Below, one piece after another: positions 53,386 to 64,000 of a stretch of DNA of 64,000 bases. The translations under genes were made by a program, and so were the position numbers. Positions within the stretch are counted from its first letter, which is position 1, and the number at the start of each line of letters is the position of its first letter. The stretch is taken from positions 3,271,501 to 3,335,500 of the forward strand of contig NC_051103.1 of NCBI RefSeq assembly GCF_901709675.1. The letters run 5' to 3'. The notes under the pieces are model-generated. The model was not told where the DNA came from. It saw only the letters and a list, made by a program, of their open reading frames with translations, and searched no databases. The stretch is from Syngnathus acus. Taxonomy: Eukaryota; Chordata; Actinopteri; Syngnathiformes; Syngnathidae.

Positions 53386-55060
53386 TTAGCGGGAGGAGTT
53401 GGAACTGGACCGGGACTGGTGGCGACGGCGGACAGGTGATCGAGACCTACGCTGCACTGGAGAGCGTCGCCTTGGCGACCGGGGAGACCTGAAAGAAGAG
53501 TGACATTTATTTGAAATGCCGCTGTGGGTTGGCGTGCGCACGACCCTGCTGCCGTTCACCTCCTCCTCATTCGAGGCGGAGATCGTCGCCACATCGGGGG
53601 TGGAGGTGGCATTCTGCGGGGAAGCGAAATCCTCCGAGGTGGGGGCCGCACTGTCGGAGTCAGGACGGCTATGACTGTAATCTCCTGACCGTCAATCTGC
53701 CCTGGAAGAAAATACCAAAAATGAAATCAGCTCAACATTCAAATCCCACCACGGCCATCTTGTACCTCCATCCATGTGTTTGAGTGCCTTCTCCGCTTCC
53801 TCGGGGGTCTCAAACTCGATGTAGGCGTAGCCCTTAGACAGATGAGGGTGAATCCGGTTCATGGGCATGTCAATCATCTTGATCTTGCCGTAGGTGGAGA
53901 AAATCTCCTGGACATGTTCCTTCACAAAGCAAACAGACACTTTGATAATGATTAACTCTTTTATCCTTTACTTAACTGCCAAGTCATTACGAATAAACCT
54001 TATGACATCATTTGTTGGTCACACATTGACAAAACAACCACTTTGATTCAATATAGTCTTCAATTACTAATGTATTTGTAAAAATGAAATAAAAAAATAA
54101 ACATCCTGACTCCTAATGTACATGCATATCTGGTTTGAGTAACCTTGATGACATTTCTTGTCAGCCGGCCCAGGTAGACCTTGGTAGGTTTTGAAGCGGG
54201 ACTTCTCCGTCGCCGGTCCCGATCCCGATCGTCTTTCTTGACCACTTTGGACCTGTCGTCAGTGAATAGTCATCTCTGTTAGTTTGTCCTATATACACGA
54301 AATCTGATCTTTCTGTAGTTTGAATACAAAATACAACAGGGCATTTTGTACTTTGAGGGGGAGCGCCGTCTGTTTTGTCGTTGTCGGTTGGGGCTTGGCG
54401 AGGACGACGACGATGAGGATGAGCGGGAGCTCGAGGAACCGGAGGAGCTTGTGGATGAGCTGGAACTTGAACCCGAGCCGCTACTGGAACTTGAACTGCA
54501 CCAACAAGTGGGAGGAAAATAATTTTGCTCACAGGTACACAGGATGTTTTAGTTGATATAGTTAAGAACTTCATGAAGCATGTCTGACCTGCTGCTCCCA
54601 CTTGAACCACCGCGGCGTGTTTGGCTTTTCACTTTGCCCTGATCTTTTTCAGCCCCATCTTTTGAGGCTGCTGATTTCCGTTTACCTCTTTGCTTACCCT
54701 TGTCATCCCCCTTTTTGATTGGCGAAGGCACACTGTTGGATTACAACTCTGATTAAATTTCAATACTGAAATGGACCACTGCATGTCTCAAATTAGTTCC
54801 AAACATTTACTGCATGCAGACAAAACTGCTCGAGAGAAAACTACCGTTAATGTCAGTTATTATATAAAATCAAAGACAAGGCATAAAACTCAATCGACAG
54901 AAATGTTTTGATACATTTGACTTAAAGTTAAAACATGATGACAAACTGACTACCAATTGCTTTCATCCAACGTTTGTATCTTATGCTCGCAATAACTAAG
55001 TACTTCACATAAACTTAATAAACACTTCAGATGCACTCACATTTGTAAATCAAGACCCAT
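53386..55060 (-). CDS. rnps1: RNA-binding protein with serine-rich domain 1
   Basis: Nuclear splicing activator and component of ASAP and exon-junction complexes. Exons (minus): 55041-55060, 54589-54732, 54352-54495, 54144-54252, 53766-53919, 53560-53701, 53386-53488; 816 nt, 271 aa. The order is a Lys-rich segment (VPSPIKKGDDKGKQRGKRK), a long serine tract (54352-54495), one RRM (about residues 124-205) with RNP2 KVYLGRL and RNP1 KGYAYIEF, then an Arg/Ser/Pro-rich tail ending RSSSNSSR as in mammals. The tail includes PRRMPPPPPMWRRSPPRMRRR. The first coding exon is inferred: ATG GGT CTT GAT TTA CAA AT|gtgagt joins in phase to exon 2 and gives MGLDLQIVPSPIKK. It is shorter than and unlike the mammalian N-terminus, so the true start may differ. 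Confidence 0.9.
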
Positions 55061-55544
55061 TCCTTAATGTGATGCGATTAGTCTATATATTTCTCTACGA
55101 GGAACAAAATAAAGATATTAGCTTTTTTGTTTATATCCTCCTACGTGCGACAATAGTCGCATTTTGATGACGTAACAACTACAAACCCAATCAGAATTAT
55201 AACGTAAAATTATCCCTCAGTGTGTTTTTTCAGGAAGAATATATTCGCTAAAACAATGTATTACTTAATTTATGGTAATGAAGACGTAAACCACCATTAC
55301 TTAATTTAATACTCTTGTGTTAATGATGTTTTAATACTAATTATAAGAGGGTGCAATGAGTATTTTTCTCCTTACAGTAAACGATGAGGTAATACATTTG
55401 GAACCTAACAATACAAAGTCACTTTGGTTTATTAACACCCGTTATTATGCCTGACAACCTTGGCAGGTTCATTTGTAAAATCCAAAGATCCGATCAGCAT
55501 CTCATCTGCGATATTAAGACATTGCTTTTTGTTGTGGGACTACC

Positions 55545-57128
55545 ATGTCTCACACGAAGCCGGCAGGAAATGCTCAAGAAGAAGCAACCAGCAAATCATC
55601 AGGTTCCAAAACACTTGCTCTGACAGTCTGCTGTGCTGCAATCGGAGGCACCTTCGAGTATGGATACAATATATCGATCATCAATTCTCCCACCATCTAC
55701 ATCCAGACGTTCATCAATGATACCTACACAGAACGCAGTGGGTCAAGCTTGGCGACCACTCACGTGACTCTGGTTTGGACTCTTATAGTATCAGCTTTCC
55801 CACTGGGAGGTCTCGTCGGGGCCCTTCTTGCTGGACCAATGGCAGTGCGCTTCGGAAGGAAAAAGTCTCTTCTCTTCAATAACTCATTTTTGCTCCTAGC
55901 GTCTGTTTTTGTTCTGCTGTGCAGAGTTGCAAGATCATTCGAGATGATCATCTTGGCTCGGTTCCTGGTGGGGATTAATTCAGGGGTCAGTATGAATGTC
56001 CAGCCAATGTACTTTGGGGAAAGCGCCCCGAAACATCTCCGGGGCGCTGTGGCGTTTTCATCTGCTGTTTTCACGGCCTTTGGGATTTTCTTAGGTCAAG
56101 TTGTGGGACTGACGGAGGTGTTGGGAACAGAACCTCTCTGGCACTACTTACTCGCCAGCAACATGCTTCCAGGGTTAATCCAGATGCTGACGCTACCCTG
56201 GTTCCCGGAAAGCCCTAGATATCTTCTCATCGACAGGGGGGACAGAGAAGCGTGCTTTCGGGCACTTGAACGACTCCGTGATGGCGGTAATCCAGATCTG
56301 GAGATACAGGAAATACTAGAAGAACAGCAAAAGTATTCCGATCTTGGCTCTGCAGTTTCTGCAAAAACACCCTGGTCACTTTTTAAGGATCCTGACCTAC
56401 GAGCTCAACTCCGGACTGTCATGGTGGCGAGCAGCGCCATGATGCTCTGCGGCAATGACTCCATCTACTTCTACGCGTCCTACATCTTCCTTCAGGCGGA
56501 CGTCCCTGCTGATAAAATCCAATACGCCACTATCGGCACAGGCGCGTCTGAACTGACGGCTTCCATCTTGAGCAACCTCTTGATCGAACGAGTCGGCCGC
56601 AGGTGTCTCCTGGTTGGCGGCTACACTCTTATGTCGTGTTGGTCCATCGTCTTCACCATCGCCCTCACGCTCCAAAAACAAGGAGTCGAAGGAATGCCTT
56701 ACCTCAGCATGGCGTGTGTGTTCGCCTACATCCTTAGCTTCGGCTTGGGCCCGGCTGGGGTGACCGGGATCCTGCCTGCGGAGATTTTCGACCAATCAGC
56801 TCGTCCGGCGGCTTACATGGTCGCCGGATCGCTAATGTGGCTCAGTCTGTTCTTAGTAGGAATGATTTTTCCCTTCATCGTCAAGAGCTTGGGTAGCCTT
56901 TGCCTGCTGCCATTCTTAGCTGTATGTTTACTGTCGGCCGTGTTTTTGGGGCTCACGGTCCCGGAGACCAAAGGCAAGAGCCTGGCTGAGATCACAGAAG
57001 AATTCGATAAAAAGAATAAACGGAAAATACGGGCAAAAGGATTGGACGAGCCAACGGAGGAGTTCAACATGCAAGAGGAAGTCACCAGCTTCTCTTCCTT
57101 ACCAGAAGGTCTTGACCTTGAAGACTGA
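55545..57128 (+). CDS. Intronless class II facilitative sugar transporter, SLC2A11-like copy 1
   Basis: An uninterrupted 527-residue frame for a 12-helix major-facilitator sugar transporter, closest to SLC2A11 (GLUT11), which carries fructose and glucose at the plasma membrane. Family features: GGTFEYGYNISIINSPT in helix 1, an N-glycosylation site (NDT) in loop 1, GRKKSLLFNN after helix 2, MYFGESAPKHLRGA, PESPRYLLIDRGD, CGNDSIYFYAS in helix 7, ERVGRRCLLVGG, GPAGVTGILPAEIFDQSARPA and VPETKGKSL. Vertebrate SLC2A11 genes I recall have many exons; none are visible here, which suggests a retrocopy or complete intron loss. The frame is intact with family-typical length. A poly(A) signal lies at 57693-57698. 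The paralogue follows 0.9 kb downstream. Confidence 0.88.
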   Translation: MSHTKPAGNAQEEATSKSSGSKTLALTVCCAAIGGTFEYGYNISIINSPTIYIQTFINDTYTERSGSSLATTHVTLVWTLIVSAFPLGGLVGALLAGPMAVRFGRKKSLLFNNSFLLLASVFVLLCRVARSFEMIILARFLVGINSGVSMNVQPMYFGESAPKHLRGAVAFSSAVFTAFGIFLGQVVGLTEVLGTEPLWHYLLASNMLPGLIQMLTLPWFPESPRYLLIDRGDREACFRALERLRDGGNPDLEIQEILEEQQKYSDLGSAVSAKTPWSLFKDPDLRAQLRTVMVASSAMMLCGNDSIYFYASYIFLQADVPADKIQYATIGTGASELTASILSNLLIERVGRRCLLVGGYTLMSCWSIVFTIALTLQKQGVEGMPYLSMACVFAYILSFGLGPAGVTGILPAEIFDQSARPAAYMVAGSLMWLSLFLVGMIFPFIVKSLGSLCLLPFLAVCLLSAVFLGLTVPETKGKSLAEITEEFDKKNKRKIRAKGLDEPTEEFNMQEEVTSFSSLPEGLDLED

Positions 57129-58003
57129 ACTCAGGGAATGTGTCTTAAAGTCTTGCTGCATCACAATCATTTTCAATTTATGACCTTATAAGGGACGTGT
57201 AGCAAAATCAATGTTTTTAATTTAATCGTATGCTGCATATTCGCAAAATTAGGGAAAGATGCCCTTGAGCATGTTTACAGAAACTCAGCCTCATTTATGA
57301 TTCGCACTTTACTAAAATGATCACGCTCCACTTTTTTTCGTGCCATTTGTTATTTAAGAACACCGCGTACTTGGTTTTGCGTAATCATTTACAGCACCAA
57401 AGATTTTACGAGTTTTCACTTGAACGAGCAGCGACGCTCAAGTTAACAGAGTTCGAAATACATCCGTGCAAAATAGACGCTCCTTTTTGTATGTTTTTCT
57501 TCTCAGGCTGTTAAATTATTTCTGAGCGGAACGTCAACTCTGAACAAAAACAAACAACCCAAGTTTTTGTTTATGCATGATGCACATCTCTCTACTTTTT
57601 GTCAATATTGTTCCTGCCAAAGATATTTATCCCCCCACCACTTCCTATTTCCTGTGCATATATAATTAGTCATTTAATTTCTACCTTGTGCAAATAAAAC
57701 TGATATCCCGAAGCACTTTTTGCTTGATTTACTTTGTGACTTTTCTTGTTCAAGTCAAATTGGGTTACCTGGACCTTGAAGGTCATCACACAAGCCATTT
57801 AAGTTCTTCTTAAGCTAAGTTAAGCAACACTGTTTATATGTAACCACCCAGCATTACAATGAACTTAAATCTTGGCCCGCAGCGATAAAATATTAAACTT
57901 GACCTGAATACTTAAGCGATTCCACCGCCGACACAAAAGACTTTGCTCCTCATGTGGGTCGTCATTTTTTTTGTCGTTTGACTAGAACGTTCAAAGTCCT
58001 AGC
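57129..58003. other. Spacer between the two SLC2A11-like genes
   Basis: AT-rich 3' UTR of copy 1, including AATAAA at 57693-57698, and the upstream region of copy 2. No conserved intron remnant or coding exon seen. Confidence 0.55.
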
Positions 58004-59506
58004 ATGCCGGCGGGAGCTGCAGAACAAGACAACGGCAAAGCGTCGAGTTCCAAAACGCTTGCGCTGACCGTGTGCTCGGCCGCCATTGGTGGCACCTTCC
58101 AATATGGATACAATCTTTCCATCATTAATTCTCCCACCAGTTACATCCAGATGTTCATCAATGATACCTACACAGAACGCAGTGGGTCAAGCTTGGCGAC
58201 CACTCACGTGACTCTGGTTTGGACTCTTATAGTGTCAGCGTTTTCACTTGGAGGTCTCCTCGGGGCTTTGCTAGCCGGTCCAATGGCGGTCCGCCTCGGA
58301 AGGAAGAATTCGCTACTTTTTAACAATTTATTTTTGTTTCTTGGGGGGTTATTTTTTCTTCTGTGTAGGGTCGCCAGATCATTCGAGATGATCATCTTGG
58401 CTCGGTTCCTGGTGGGGATTAATTCAGGGGTCAGTATGAATATCCAGCCGATGTATTTCGGGGAAAGCGCCCCTAAACATCTCCGGGGCGCTGTGGCGTT
58501 TTCTTCTGCTGGCTTCACCGCATTAGGGATCTTCTCAGGTCAAGTTGTGGGACTGACGGAAGTGTTGGGAACAGAACCTCTCTGGCACTACTTACTAGCC
58601 AGCAACATGCTTCCAGGGTTGATCCAGGTGCTGACGCTACCCTGGTTCCCGGAAAGCCCTAGATATCTTCTCATCGACAAGGGGGACAAGGAAGCTTGCG
58701 TCCGGGCACTTGAACGTCTCCGTGGCGGCGTAGCTCCCACTTCAGAAATGAAGGAGATGCTCGAAGAACAGCAGATGTACACTAATTCCAAATCGACAGG
58801 AGCTGCCAAGACACCCTGGTCGCTTTTTAAGGATCCTGACCTACGATTTCAACTCCGGACTGTCATGATGGCGAGCAGTTCCATGATGCTCTGCGGGAAT
58901 GACTCCATCTACTCCTACGCGTCCTACATCTTCCTTCAGGCGAACATCCCCGCTGATAAAATCCAATACGCCACCATCGGCACAGGGGCATCTGAATTGA
59001 CTGCTTCCATCCTGAGCAACCTCCTGATTGAACGAGTTGGTCGCAAGTGTCTCCTGGTTGGCGGCTACGCTCTTATGTCGTGCTGGTCCATCGTCTTCAC
59101 TGTCGCCCTCACGCTCCAAAAACAAGGATTCGAAGGAATGCCTTACCTCAGCATGGCGTGTGTGTTCGCCTACATCCTCAGCTTCGGCTTAGGCCCGGCA
59201 GGCGTGACCGGCGTGCTGCCCGCGGAGATTTTTGACCAATCAGCTCGGCCGGCAGCTTATATGGTCGCCGGATCGCTCATGTGGCTCAGTCTGCTCCTGG
59301 TGGGGATGATTTTTCCATTCATGGTCAAGGGTCTGGGTAATTTTTGCTTGCTGCCGTTCTTTGCTGTGTGTTTACTGTCGGCCGTGCTTTTGGGGATCAC
59401 GTTCCCTGAGACCAAAGGCAAGAGCCTGGCTGAGATCACGGCAAAGTTTGATAAAAAAAATGGACGGATAAGAGAGCCTGGTGAGGAAAGAGGAGGAGGT
59501 GGATAA
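58004..59506 (+). CDS. Intronless class II facilitative sugar transporter, SLC2A11-like copy 2
   Basis: An uninterrupted 500-residue frame, paralogous to the gene at 55545 over its whole length, with the same transporter signatures (GRKNSLLFNN, PESPRYLLIDKGD, CGNDSIYSYAS, ERVGRKCLLVGG, FPETKGKSL). Differences cluster in the N-terminus, helices 2-3, the central loop (residues about 245-265) and the tail, which ends in EERGGGG instead of the longer acidic tail of copy 1. Helix 7 has Ser where copy 1 has Phe (DSIYSYA versus DSIYFYA), which may alter substrate choice. Blocks of near-complete DNA identity alternate with divergent blocks. A poly(A) signal is at 59576-59581. Confidence 0.88.
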   Translation: MPAGAAEQDNGKASSSKTLALTVCSAAIGGTFQYGYNLSIINSPTSYIQMFINDTYTERSGSSLATTHVTLVWTLIVSAFSLGGLLGALLAGPMAVRLGRKNSLLFNNLFLFLGGLFFLLCRVARSFEMIILARFLVGINSGVSMNIQPMYFGESAPKHLRGAVAFSSAGFTALGIFSGQVVGLTEVLGTEPLWHYLLASNMLPGLIQVLTLPWFPESPRYLLIDKGDKEACVRALERLRGGVAPTSEMKEMLEEQQMYTNSKSTGAAKTPWSLFKDPDLRFQLRTVMMASSSMMLCGNDSIYSYASYIFLQANIPADKIQYATIGTGASELTASILSNLLIERVGRKCLLVGGYALMSCWSIVFTVALTLQKQGFEGMPYLSMACVFAYILSFGLGPAGVTGVLPAEIFDQSARPAAYMVAGSLMWLSLLLVGMIFPFMVKGLGNFCLLPFFAVCLLSAVLLGITFPETKGKSLAEITAKFDKKNGRIREPGEERGGGG

Positions 59507-60333
59507 GTTATGATGAATCTGGTTATTGTGATACAAATTGTCAAAAATTAATTAAATTAAACTAATCTTTTGAACAATAAACTCCAAGACAGAATGAATG
59601 AAATTATTGTACACTTAAATGAAAAACAATAAATACAAAATGTCAACTTGGCACCGTGCTACCAGCTGGGAATAATTTTTATATTATTTGATGGCAATAA
59701 ACTGTCTAACTAAGCAATTTATTGAACTGTGTTCATTTTATTGGACGTAGCTTGGAAACATTGCCACAATGCCAAACATTTCATTTTCCTTTTCTAAACT
59801 TTTTCCTGTCGCTCACAAAACAAACAAAATTGAACTCAGTCAAGCCTAATACAATTTTGTATGCTATAATGAGTTTTAAAGAAGAGAATGAATCAAGTGT
59901 TGCAAGAACGCACCTGCAGAATTGTCTGCTCGTGAAGTGCTCATTGCTGCAAGAACATTTTGTCAGTCACAAGTGCTTCTCTATGATAGGACACTATAAT
60001 GAGTTTTCCTTGGCAACCACAAGTGGAGTTCAAAATACAGGTAAGAGCCATGAACTATAAATGCACAGCCTGTGTTAAAGAGTACTTAGTTGCTATAGAC
60101 ACCCATGAGCTAATGGACTCTATCAGAGAAGTCTTAATTTAGAAATGTTAATTTGGAAATGAGACCAAAAGGATTGGTGTGGGATTATCACAATAGACAA
60201 ATAAATACACTTTAAAACATACAACTATTTTAAAAGAATGATCATGAGTAAATGCAGTCTGAATGAATAAAGATATAGAAACATAATTTTATATTTTATT
60301 TTAGTGTTTAAATATCGCTCACTTTTCTAAGAG

Positions 60334-60438
60334 GAAGGCTGCAGGGCAAAAATACACGTACACGTACTGCACTGGACTGGTAACCTTGTAATTGATGGTT
60401 GGCACCTGTTTTGAATTGCACTGTCGCCACCTTGTGGT
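60334..60438 (-). repeat. Inverted repeat, left arm
   Basis: The reverse complement matches 60706-60805. Shared landmarks are GGCGACAGTGCAATTCAAAA and GTGCCAACCATCAATT (right arm GTGCCAACCATCAATTTAC). A CTCF-like motif (CCACAAGGTGGCGAC, minus, about 60424-60438) is at its inner end. Confidence 0.85.
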
Positions 60439-60609
60439 AAAAGTTTGAAATAACATGTTCATGTGTCTGTTTTAGCATGGCTGTTAAAAAAAGTGAGTTT
60501 ATATTTATTATTATTTTATCATATTTATATTCATATATTGTTATCATTGTATTATATTACTATTATTATTACATTTGTATTTACATGTCCTATTTCATAT
60601 TTTAGAGTT

Positions 60610-60683
60610 ATATTTTATATCTTGTATTTTTATTTTATATTTTATGTTTTATATTTTATATTTTATATTTTATATTTTATAGT
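60610..60683. repeat. TTTTATAT-type microsatellite in inverted-repeat loop
   Basis: Repeated TTTTATA units fill the right half of the loop between the two arms. Confidence 0.8.
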
Positions 60684-60705
60684 TTTAGCGTGTCCTTTAG
60701 ACTTA

Positions 60706-60805
60706 TACCGCAAGAGGGCGACAGTGCAATTCAAAACAGTGCCAACCATCAATTTACAAGGCTTCCAGTTCAGTGTGCGTATTTTCGCCCCGCAACCTTC
60801 CACAA
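60706..60805 (+). repeat. Inverted repeat, right arm
   Basis: Complement of the left arm at 60334-60438, with about 270 bp of AT-rich loop between. It carries a CTCF-like motif CCGCAAGAGGGCGAC at 60708-60722 (plus strand), so the two arm motifs point away from each other. A further direct copy of the outer end of the left arm (GCAGGGCAAAAATACAC) lies at about 60931. Confidence 0.85.
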
Positions 60806-60853
60806 AAGAAAAGAAAAGAAAAGAAAAGAAAAGAAAAGAAAAGAAAAGAAAAG

Positions 60854-60886
<33 letters not shown>

Positions 60887-60908
60887 ACAAAACAAAAGAA
60901 AACAAAAC
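60804..60908. repeat. (AAAAG)n then (AAAAC)n pentanucleotide repeat
   Basis: About eleven AAAAG units followed by about seven AAAAC units, starting at the outer edge of the right arm. The strand is all purine in the first half. Confidence 0.95.
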
Positions 60909-61231
60909 ACACTTTCTTAAGAGCCATGCAGCAGGGCAAAAATACACATTTATGTTTATATTTGTTTTGCAAGCTGTTGCAAATCAACCATGAAAAATAA
61001 AAATCTCTTCTGAAGATAAAATCACGTTGGTGTGCAAATTGAATTGATTGATGAGTGTTTATGGCAGCATTCGAGCACCCTCCAATCATAGTTACTCATA
61101 ACGTGGACGTAATCTCATTTCCCAATCTACCTAGTGTGCTTCAACAAAAATAAATATAAATTGCAAATTCTGATTTCTCTTCTGGATGCCAAATAGCATA
61201 TAAGGTTTGCACTATAATAATATGCATACAA

Positions 61232-61300
61232 CACACACACACATACACACAACACAACACAACACAACACAACACAACACATAAGCAACACATAAGCAAC
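61232..61300. repeat. (CA)n and (CAACA)n microsatellite
   Basis: ACACACACACACATACACAC is followed by repeated ACACA units and two copies of CATAAGCAACA. Confidence 0.9.
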
Positions 61301-64000
61301 CACAATAGGAGATATTATTAAAACCCAGTTTTCTATGTTCCTTAAGTCACCACGGCAACCCTACTAACAGACGAAGGTAGCTATGCAACCTCCATTTACG
61401 ATACCATTTTGATCTCATTAGTTGTGTCTACATTCGATTTATTTCAGCTAGACGTTTATTTTTATTTGTTTTATAGCTCTTCCAGGACACAAGAATGTAT
61501 TCATTAACACCATCTTGTTTCATCTAACACAAAAGCCTACTTCAAGAGTCATTTGGCAACCCGTGGGGCTTTTCATTCTCACTTATTTCCCGAAGGCTGA
61601 GCCAATGAATAGGCAAAAAGATACTATGGACCATGTAAGGGAGGTACAGCAATTTCTCACCGCAGACAATTTCATTTTTTTCCTTTAATTCTCTTTTTAT
61701 ATTCTTGTTACATGAGTCAAACCACACCTTCCTACACATTTACATGAGATTGGGCCGACACAAGCTGACTTGTGAGCGGTGATACATTTTTATTTTGGTC
61801 AATATATCGTCATGATGACGTTTTGTTCATCTGCACTTTTTTTTCTTTCTAAAGAAGCTTTATTTCCCCCGAGTGTCTTTTTTGTTGGAACTTCAATCCC
61901 TATGCCTTGCAGGTGTTTGGCATGGCTGCAAGTGACGACAATAAGAGACAACCAAATAATAAGGTGAGGTTGAGGTTGCCAGTGGGAGGGCAAAACATTC
62001 ACTTTTTGTGACTATTGAACCCACAAGGTGGAAAATACAAAGTCAAAGCTTGGTTCTGATATATTTGTGGAAATATATTGTGAATCAAGCCCATATGGTA
62101 AGTACACCTGGCACGGACTCTGAGAAATGAAACATGAGAGTGTAAGCGTGTCAGATGCCAGCGAGCAGGTCACGACCTCCTGATACGGTTGTCACCTGTA
62201 GAGTTGACGGGAAAGGACAGCTTAAATAGGAGAGCAGCGGGAGGGAATCCAGGCCGATCGTTAAACATAATACAGGTTTAAGGTTCTCCAGTAGCGGACT
62301 TCCTCTCGGCGCTATATTTGTTTCATTGATTTTTTTTCTTGAGTCACTCAGTCTTTTGGAAGCACACTAAAAAAAAAAAACTTTCCCAATAATAGAAAGT
62401 CACAGGAACCGCAACAAGCAATTTTGCAAATGAAATATGCTACCTATTATGACCATTATTAATATTGCATTTAGATATATTGTCTTTCTCTCATAAAATA
62501 TTCAATAGTTAGTCTTCATTCTGTACTCCACAATCAGCGGACTGATATTCATTAAGAACAAAATGATTTTCAAAAGTAACCTTATTTTCTTCTTGGTGAT
62601 TATTAATCAGAAAAAAAACGGCATCATCCTCAAAATATGAATAGTTTTAATCAGCTGCCTTCTCTCCAGGATATAAGACAGTTGCAATTTATAGTCTGAT
62701 TTAAAGTATCATCACATTCTTAACTAGAGCGTTTTTACATCTCCTCCTTTCCTGGAGATTATCTGCATTTATATCCATATCATTGTAGTCCCGGTAAATG
62801 GGCTAATTTCAACAACACAATAAATAGGATGCATAAAGTGTTCTATTTTTTTTTTTTGAGTCCTGGAGTATTTTGACAAAAGCATTTGAACTATCAGTAA
62901 CTGTGGAGCATTCTTATGATTAGAATCTTGAGTCATTTGCTGGTTAGATATTAAAGCTGTCTTAATAAAAAAATAAATTAAAATTGCTGATGGGCAAAAC
63001 GGGATGATCCGGATTGCAATTTTCCACAGTAATGTCCGTCGGATGATGCACATCAGCAATTGCGATTCTGTTGATGCATGTACATAACTTAATAATTGAT
63101 ATCATCATCTCATAATGCTGACATAGGAAATGAGTGAGCCATGCAGAAGAACCACAACAAACCAAAAACAACCCTAACATGCTTCTTGCCTCGTCTCGTC
63201 TACTTTTCTTGGAAAATGAGTTTTAACCTTTTTAAAAAGCGAGGTGCTGTTTTTCTTGAATTGCTCTGAATCATGTGAAGCAGACATGAAGAGAAGCAAG
63301 AGGAGAACTGACAACGACGCTGGCAGATAAAACATGACAGCGACTTTTTCCCCTGCGGTAATGAACCACCTTCAATACTGGACCTTTAAGCTTCAAGCGA
63401 GCAAAAGAAATTCTATGCAAGCTTATTTAAAATAATTGCTGAAGCTACTAATGGACAAATAAGAACATTTTACTTTACTTGAATGCACAAGGGTAAAAAT
63501 TAGAAGTAGATTTATAGCTAGCTACCCATTTCCTCTTTCTTTTTTGCTTCCTAGTCAGCCTCAGTTTATTTTTAGAGCGTTCCGGGAGGGAAATCAAAAA
63601 GGGAGCAAGGATGACACAATCCCTTATAGATGGGTGGATGTGAAGAGGAGGAAAAGGACGAGTGGGAAGCGTGGGCACATTCGGGTTCGGGTTGTTGCTC
63701 ACTGGAATACTGACAGCTGTGCTCACAAAAGACGGACACGGCTGGTAGAATCAATAGCTCACTAAGTAGGAGACTTGATTACTTAATTGGACCACTCATG
63801 ACTTTATTCAATTTTCTTATGAAACTTTGTTTTTGCTTGGCCTTACTGTGCTCCTTGAGAGACATTTTGCTCTCTCTGGGGTAAAACGTTCCGTTTTGTT
63901 CTCGCCTGTCAAGCGTTTGGTGCTAAGCAGATTTGGTGTTTGCCTGATGAAGATGAAATGGAGTCGGTCTATGCAGAGGATAAAGAATGTATGGCTGTTA

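Larger units (their letters stand above)
59507..64000. other. Gene-free 3' flank with repeats
   Basis: No supported coding exon. About 60.3-61.0 kb holds the inverted repeat and purine-rich microsatellite listed separately. About 61.2-61.3 kb is a CA/CAACA microsatellite. The remainder is AT-rich with no recognisable genes or RNA genes. Confidence 0.55.

Noticed and set aside
55760-59544. Minus-strand open frames opposite the two transporters
   Set aside because: Same relative positions in both copies because they mirror the conserved plus-strand genes; no independent features.
60463-60993. 176-residue open frame on the plus strand and its minus-strand shadow
   Set aside because: Built from TTTTATAT and AAAAG microsatellites; Lys/Glu and Phe/Leu runs only.
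60804-61300. CRISPR-like or coding repeat array
   Set aside because: Simple microsatellites in a vertebrate genome, with no spacers.

Overview
The window is nuclear genomic DNA from a bony fish, most likely a teleost with compact genes. Introns are mostly 60-150 bp with GT-AG borders, there are no operons, and all recognisable proteins are vertebrate. Reading spliced frames by hand gives ten protein-coding genes. All assembled coding sequences keep frame, and only the bricd5 start is left open. Assignments rest on remembered family sequences, not on a search.

Layout. 1-11298: AT-rich gene-poor DNA with a higher-order tandem repeat at 2.9-3.5 kb. 11299-14083 (+): meiob, meiotic OB-fold protein. 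14822-16694 (+): mlst8, WD-repeat subunit of mTORC1/2, with a tRNA-derived SINE in its last intron. 17116-18758 (-): bricd5-like BRICHOS protein. 19547-20810 (-): pgp phosphatase. 21600-23320 (-): zdhhc4 palmitoyltransferase. 24949-37100 (+): grid2ip (delphilin), with three PDZ domains, two harmonin-N-like modules and FH1/FH2, plus an internal alternative first exon at 27121. 39528-49792 (-): arhgap17, a BAR-RhoGAP protein. It lies head to head with lcmt1 (50560-52282, +). 53386-55060 (-): rnps1, a splicing and exon-junction factor. 55545-57128 and 58004-59506 (+): two intronless slc2a11-like (class II GLUT) transporters in tandem, with signs of gene conversion. 59507-64000: no gene seen, but a large inverted repeat and microsatellites.

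Gene order joins neighbourhoods that are separate in human: 16p13.3 (MEIOB, MLST8, BRICD5, PGP, RNPS1), 7p22.1 (ZDHHC4, GRID2IP) and 16p12 (ARHGAP17, LCMT1). The genes do not form a pathway; they are a syntenic block of mostly housekeeping genes plus a synaptic scaffold (grid2ip) and a meiotic gene (meiob).

Most notable observations: a conserved-looking alternative promoter that would make a short delphilin with a palmitoylatable N-terminus, preceded by a 4-codon uORF; a PDZ domain in fish delphilin that mammals appear to lack; three GC-AG introns; a broken duplicate of meiob exon 1; mosaic gene conversion between the two transporters; and CTCF-like motifs close to many gene boundaries.
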